Source: Eudorina sp. 2006-703-Eu-15 (taxonomy: Eukaryota > Chlorophyta > Chlorophyceae > Chlamydomonadales > Volvocaceae). Taken from it: a stretch of 64,000 nt of DNA. The notes beneath the pieces were generated by a model. The model ran no database searches and was not told where the DNA came from. It saw only the letters and a program-made list of their open reading frames with translations. Where the stretch lies: NCBI GenBank assembly GCA_003117195.1, contig BDSI01000080.1, forward strand, positions 1-64,000, written 5' to 3'. Numbering within the stretch: the first letter of the stretch is position 1; every line of letters starts with the position of its first letter. A program made the position numbers and the translations under genes. Below are positions 62,029 through 64,000 of the stretch, one piece after another.

Positions 62029-62773
62029 TATACACGAAAGCGCGGCCCAGTTGGGCAAGCCGGATTCATGGCCGCATGCGTTCGGGTCCGGGAGAGGTAC
62101 CACTTCGGGGGGAAAGGGGCCCCGGGGTGGGCCCCGGTCCCTCCTGTGTCGTCCCCTCCCAAAGGTCCCATCGGAACCCGCGCAGAGGCGGGTCTCCGAC
62201 GGCGCCGTCCAATGGACCCGGAAGAGGCCTTACCTTTCCGACTGCACACAAACCTTGTGAAAAGATTTAATACAATATACAATATGTTGAATGAATGGAT
62301 AAATGAATGAATGTTACAGCGGACGTTATTGGCGGCATGACTGACAGGGTGCTTGTTCGCCGGGTCGAGCCGGCCATGGCTCTTGGAACGTACGACCCGC
62401 CCCGCCCCGACCCGACCCGGCCCATAAACGGCACATTACGAATTCCTTGCTGGCACCCAGTCGGCACGGCCAAGGCCCGTCGTCCTCCGCCCAGACTGGC
62501 CACCAACCCCCTCGGTTTTAGTTTTGCGTCGCATGCAGTGCACCTCAACTCCCCCCCCCCACACACACACACAAACGAGCCGCCACAGTCCCGATCCGCG
62601 CGCCGCATAGGAAGACGAAATGATGCGCCACCGATACCCCTAAGGTCCCACCGGCCGGTGTGCTGCCCTCCCCTCCCCCATCGCGCGGCCTCCGCTCGGT
62701 CCCCTTCAGCACCACATGGTATCATCCCCGCGGCCGACCGGACTTCCTCCCGCTACCTCCGAGAGCTCCCCAG
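62029..62773. promoter_or_regulatory. divergent region between two unrecognised genes
   Basis: Lies between the minus-strand gene starting near 62028 and a plus-strand gene whose first detected exon is at 62774. It includes an AT-rich patch at 62262-62320, unusual for the neighbourhood. The true first exon of the plus-strand gene may lie here. Confidence 0.35.
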
Positions 62774-64000
62774 CGAGTCGAGGCCCCCACCCACTTCGCG
62801 CGCCTGCTGTCCGCGGTGCACGTGTTCGCGCCGCGGCACCTGGCGGACGAGCCCGCGCTGCAGCAGTACTGGGCAGACGGCGCTTGCGGGGCGGAGGCGG
62901 CGACCCCAGGTCGGGGCCACCCTCGCGCCTGCGGATTGTAGTCGCACTGTGCTCTTGCCTGTCGGTGTCGGTGTTGGCGCTGCTGCCTCCCGGCGGTGCC
63001 GCCCTCACCGCCGCTGCCGCGGCGGCCGCGCCGGGCGCGGCCGGGCTGGGCGCTGCGACCGCGGGAAGCGCCTCCGGAGGGACTGCAGCGACTGCTCCGT
63101 CCGGTGGGTCACCGTACGCCCGAGAGGGAGCGCCGGGAGAGTGTGACCCGTATTCGCGAGGTGGGGCACGTGCGGAAAGGACGGCATTGCAACCCGCCCC
63201 CTGCAGGGCCCGCCCGCGGAGCGACTGCCCTCGAACACGCGACCCCCGCCGGCTGTCCCGATCCCGACCCCAGCTCGCCGCCGCTGTATCCGTACGAGGA
63301 CGGGGACGCAGCTGCCGGTCCCCGACGCCGGTCCCCGGCTGGTCGAAGTGGCAGAGTGGGCGGTTGGGAGGAGACATGGCGGGAGGGTGCGGCTGCGGCG
63401 GCGGCGCTGCAGCTGTGCGACCTGCCAAACGAGTGGGATTACGGAGACGAGTGGGACGAGGTGGGGGAGCTGCTGTGCTGGCCCTTCGATGCCGTACCGC
63501 TGGAGGAGCCCCCAGGACCCGAAATGACACCGCCGGCACCGCCGGCGTCGGCGTCGTCCTCGCAGAGGGCCTCGACGGCGGCGCCGACGGAGGGGCTGGC
63601 GGAAAGGACGTCAGCAGCGGCCTGTGCTGCTGTTGCTGGTGGTGGTGGTGGCTGTGCGGCTGCTGCCTCCGAGGAGCTCGACCCGTACGGCCCTGACACC
63701 GACGTCGCTCCATCTCCCTCCGCTTCGTCCTCTCCCTCCCTGTCCGCCACCTATTCCTCCTCCCCCACCTCCTCCTCCTCCTCCTCCTCGTCTTCGTCCT
63801 CCGCCGCCTTCTTGAAAACAGACTCGGAGGGCCCCCGCCAGCAGCCGCCAGCTGGCACCGGTGGCGGTGACGGCTCCCCGGTCCCCCCGGTGGCGGACTG
63901 CCAGACCCCGGCAGGAGCGGCTCTGGGCACGGACGGCGACGACGTTGGCCCCCTGCGCCGGGACGCCCCGTCGGCGTCCCGCAGACTGCCGCTGCTACCA
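62774..64000 (+). CDS. N-terminal part of an unrecognised gene, cut by the window edge
   Basis: Exon 62774-62909 (HFARLLSAVHVFAPRHLADE, then QYWADG) ends in phase 1. Exon 63207-64000 begins in phase 1 after a ctgcag acceptor and stays open to the end of the window. The second exon has an acidic Trp/Tyr segment (PLYPYEDGD; LCDLPNEWDYGDEWDEVGEL), then Ala/Gly/Ser-rich sequence with a run of about eleven Ser, then FLKTDSEG. Third positions are G/C-rich throughout. The donor at 62910 is GTCGGG, which is weak, so the first join is uncertain and no start codon was identified. Family unknown. Confidence 0.5.

Overview
The window looks like nuclear DNA of a volvocine green alga (Chlamydomonas/Volvox group). 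The evidence is high GC with much low-complexity coding sequence, many short exons with GTGAGT or GTGCGT type donors, TGTAA polyadenylation signals downstream of several stop codons, and an apparent orthologue of MRL1, the pentatricopeptide protein that stabilises chloroplast rbcL mRNA. I built every gene model by hand from open frames, splice sites and intron phase. A model is called strong only where all exons join without a frame break. No tRNA, rRNA, CRISPR array or intact transposon was seen.

Layout. 1-938 is a minisatellite and 939-6270 has no gene I can support. 6274-10945 (-) encodes a 726-residue four-membrane-span protein with a cysteine-rich loop. 14807-24827 (-) encodes a 1107-residue, 17-exon protein with the five-span topology of prominins. 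Divergent from it, 25258-30943 (+) encodes a large low-complexity, probably nuclear protein with an internal repeat. 33461-34367 (+) holds a doubtful two-exon gene. 34522-41645 (-) encodes a 1015-residue WD40-like protein. 43101-43687 (-) is translation factor eIF1, and 45608-48579 (-) is the eIF5-mimic protein (5MP/BZW). Divergent from that, 49452-55328 (+) is MRL1. 58398-62028 (-) is an unrecognised large protein, and 62774-64000 (+) is the start of another gene that leaves the window.

Functional themes. eIF1 and 5MP, two known regulators of start-codon stringency, lie side by side on one strand. Both start codons lack a purine at -3, which is the signature of the autoregulation described for these factors in other eukaryotes. 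The prominin-like and tetraspan-like membrane proteins are also neighbours on one strand. The most novel object is the prominin-like gene, because prominins are usually discussed as animal proteins. All 14 of its N-glycosylation sequons fall in the segments that the five-span model puts outside the cell.
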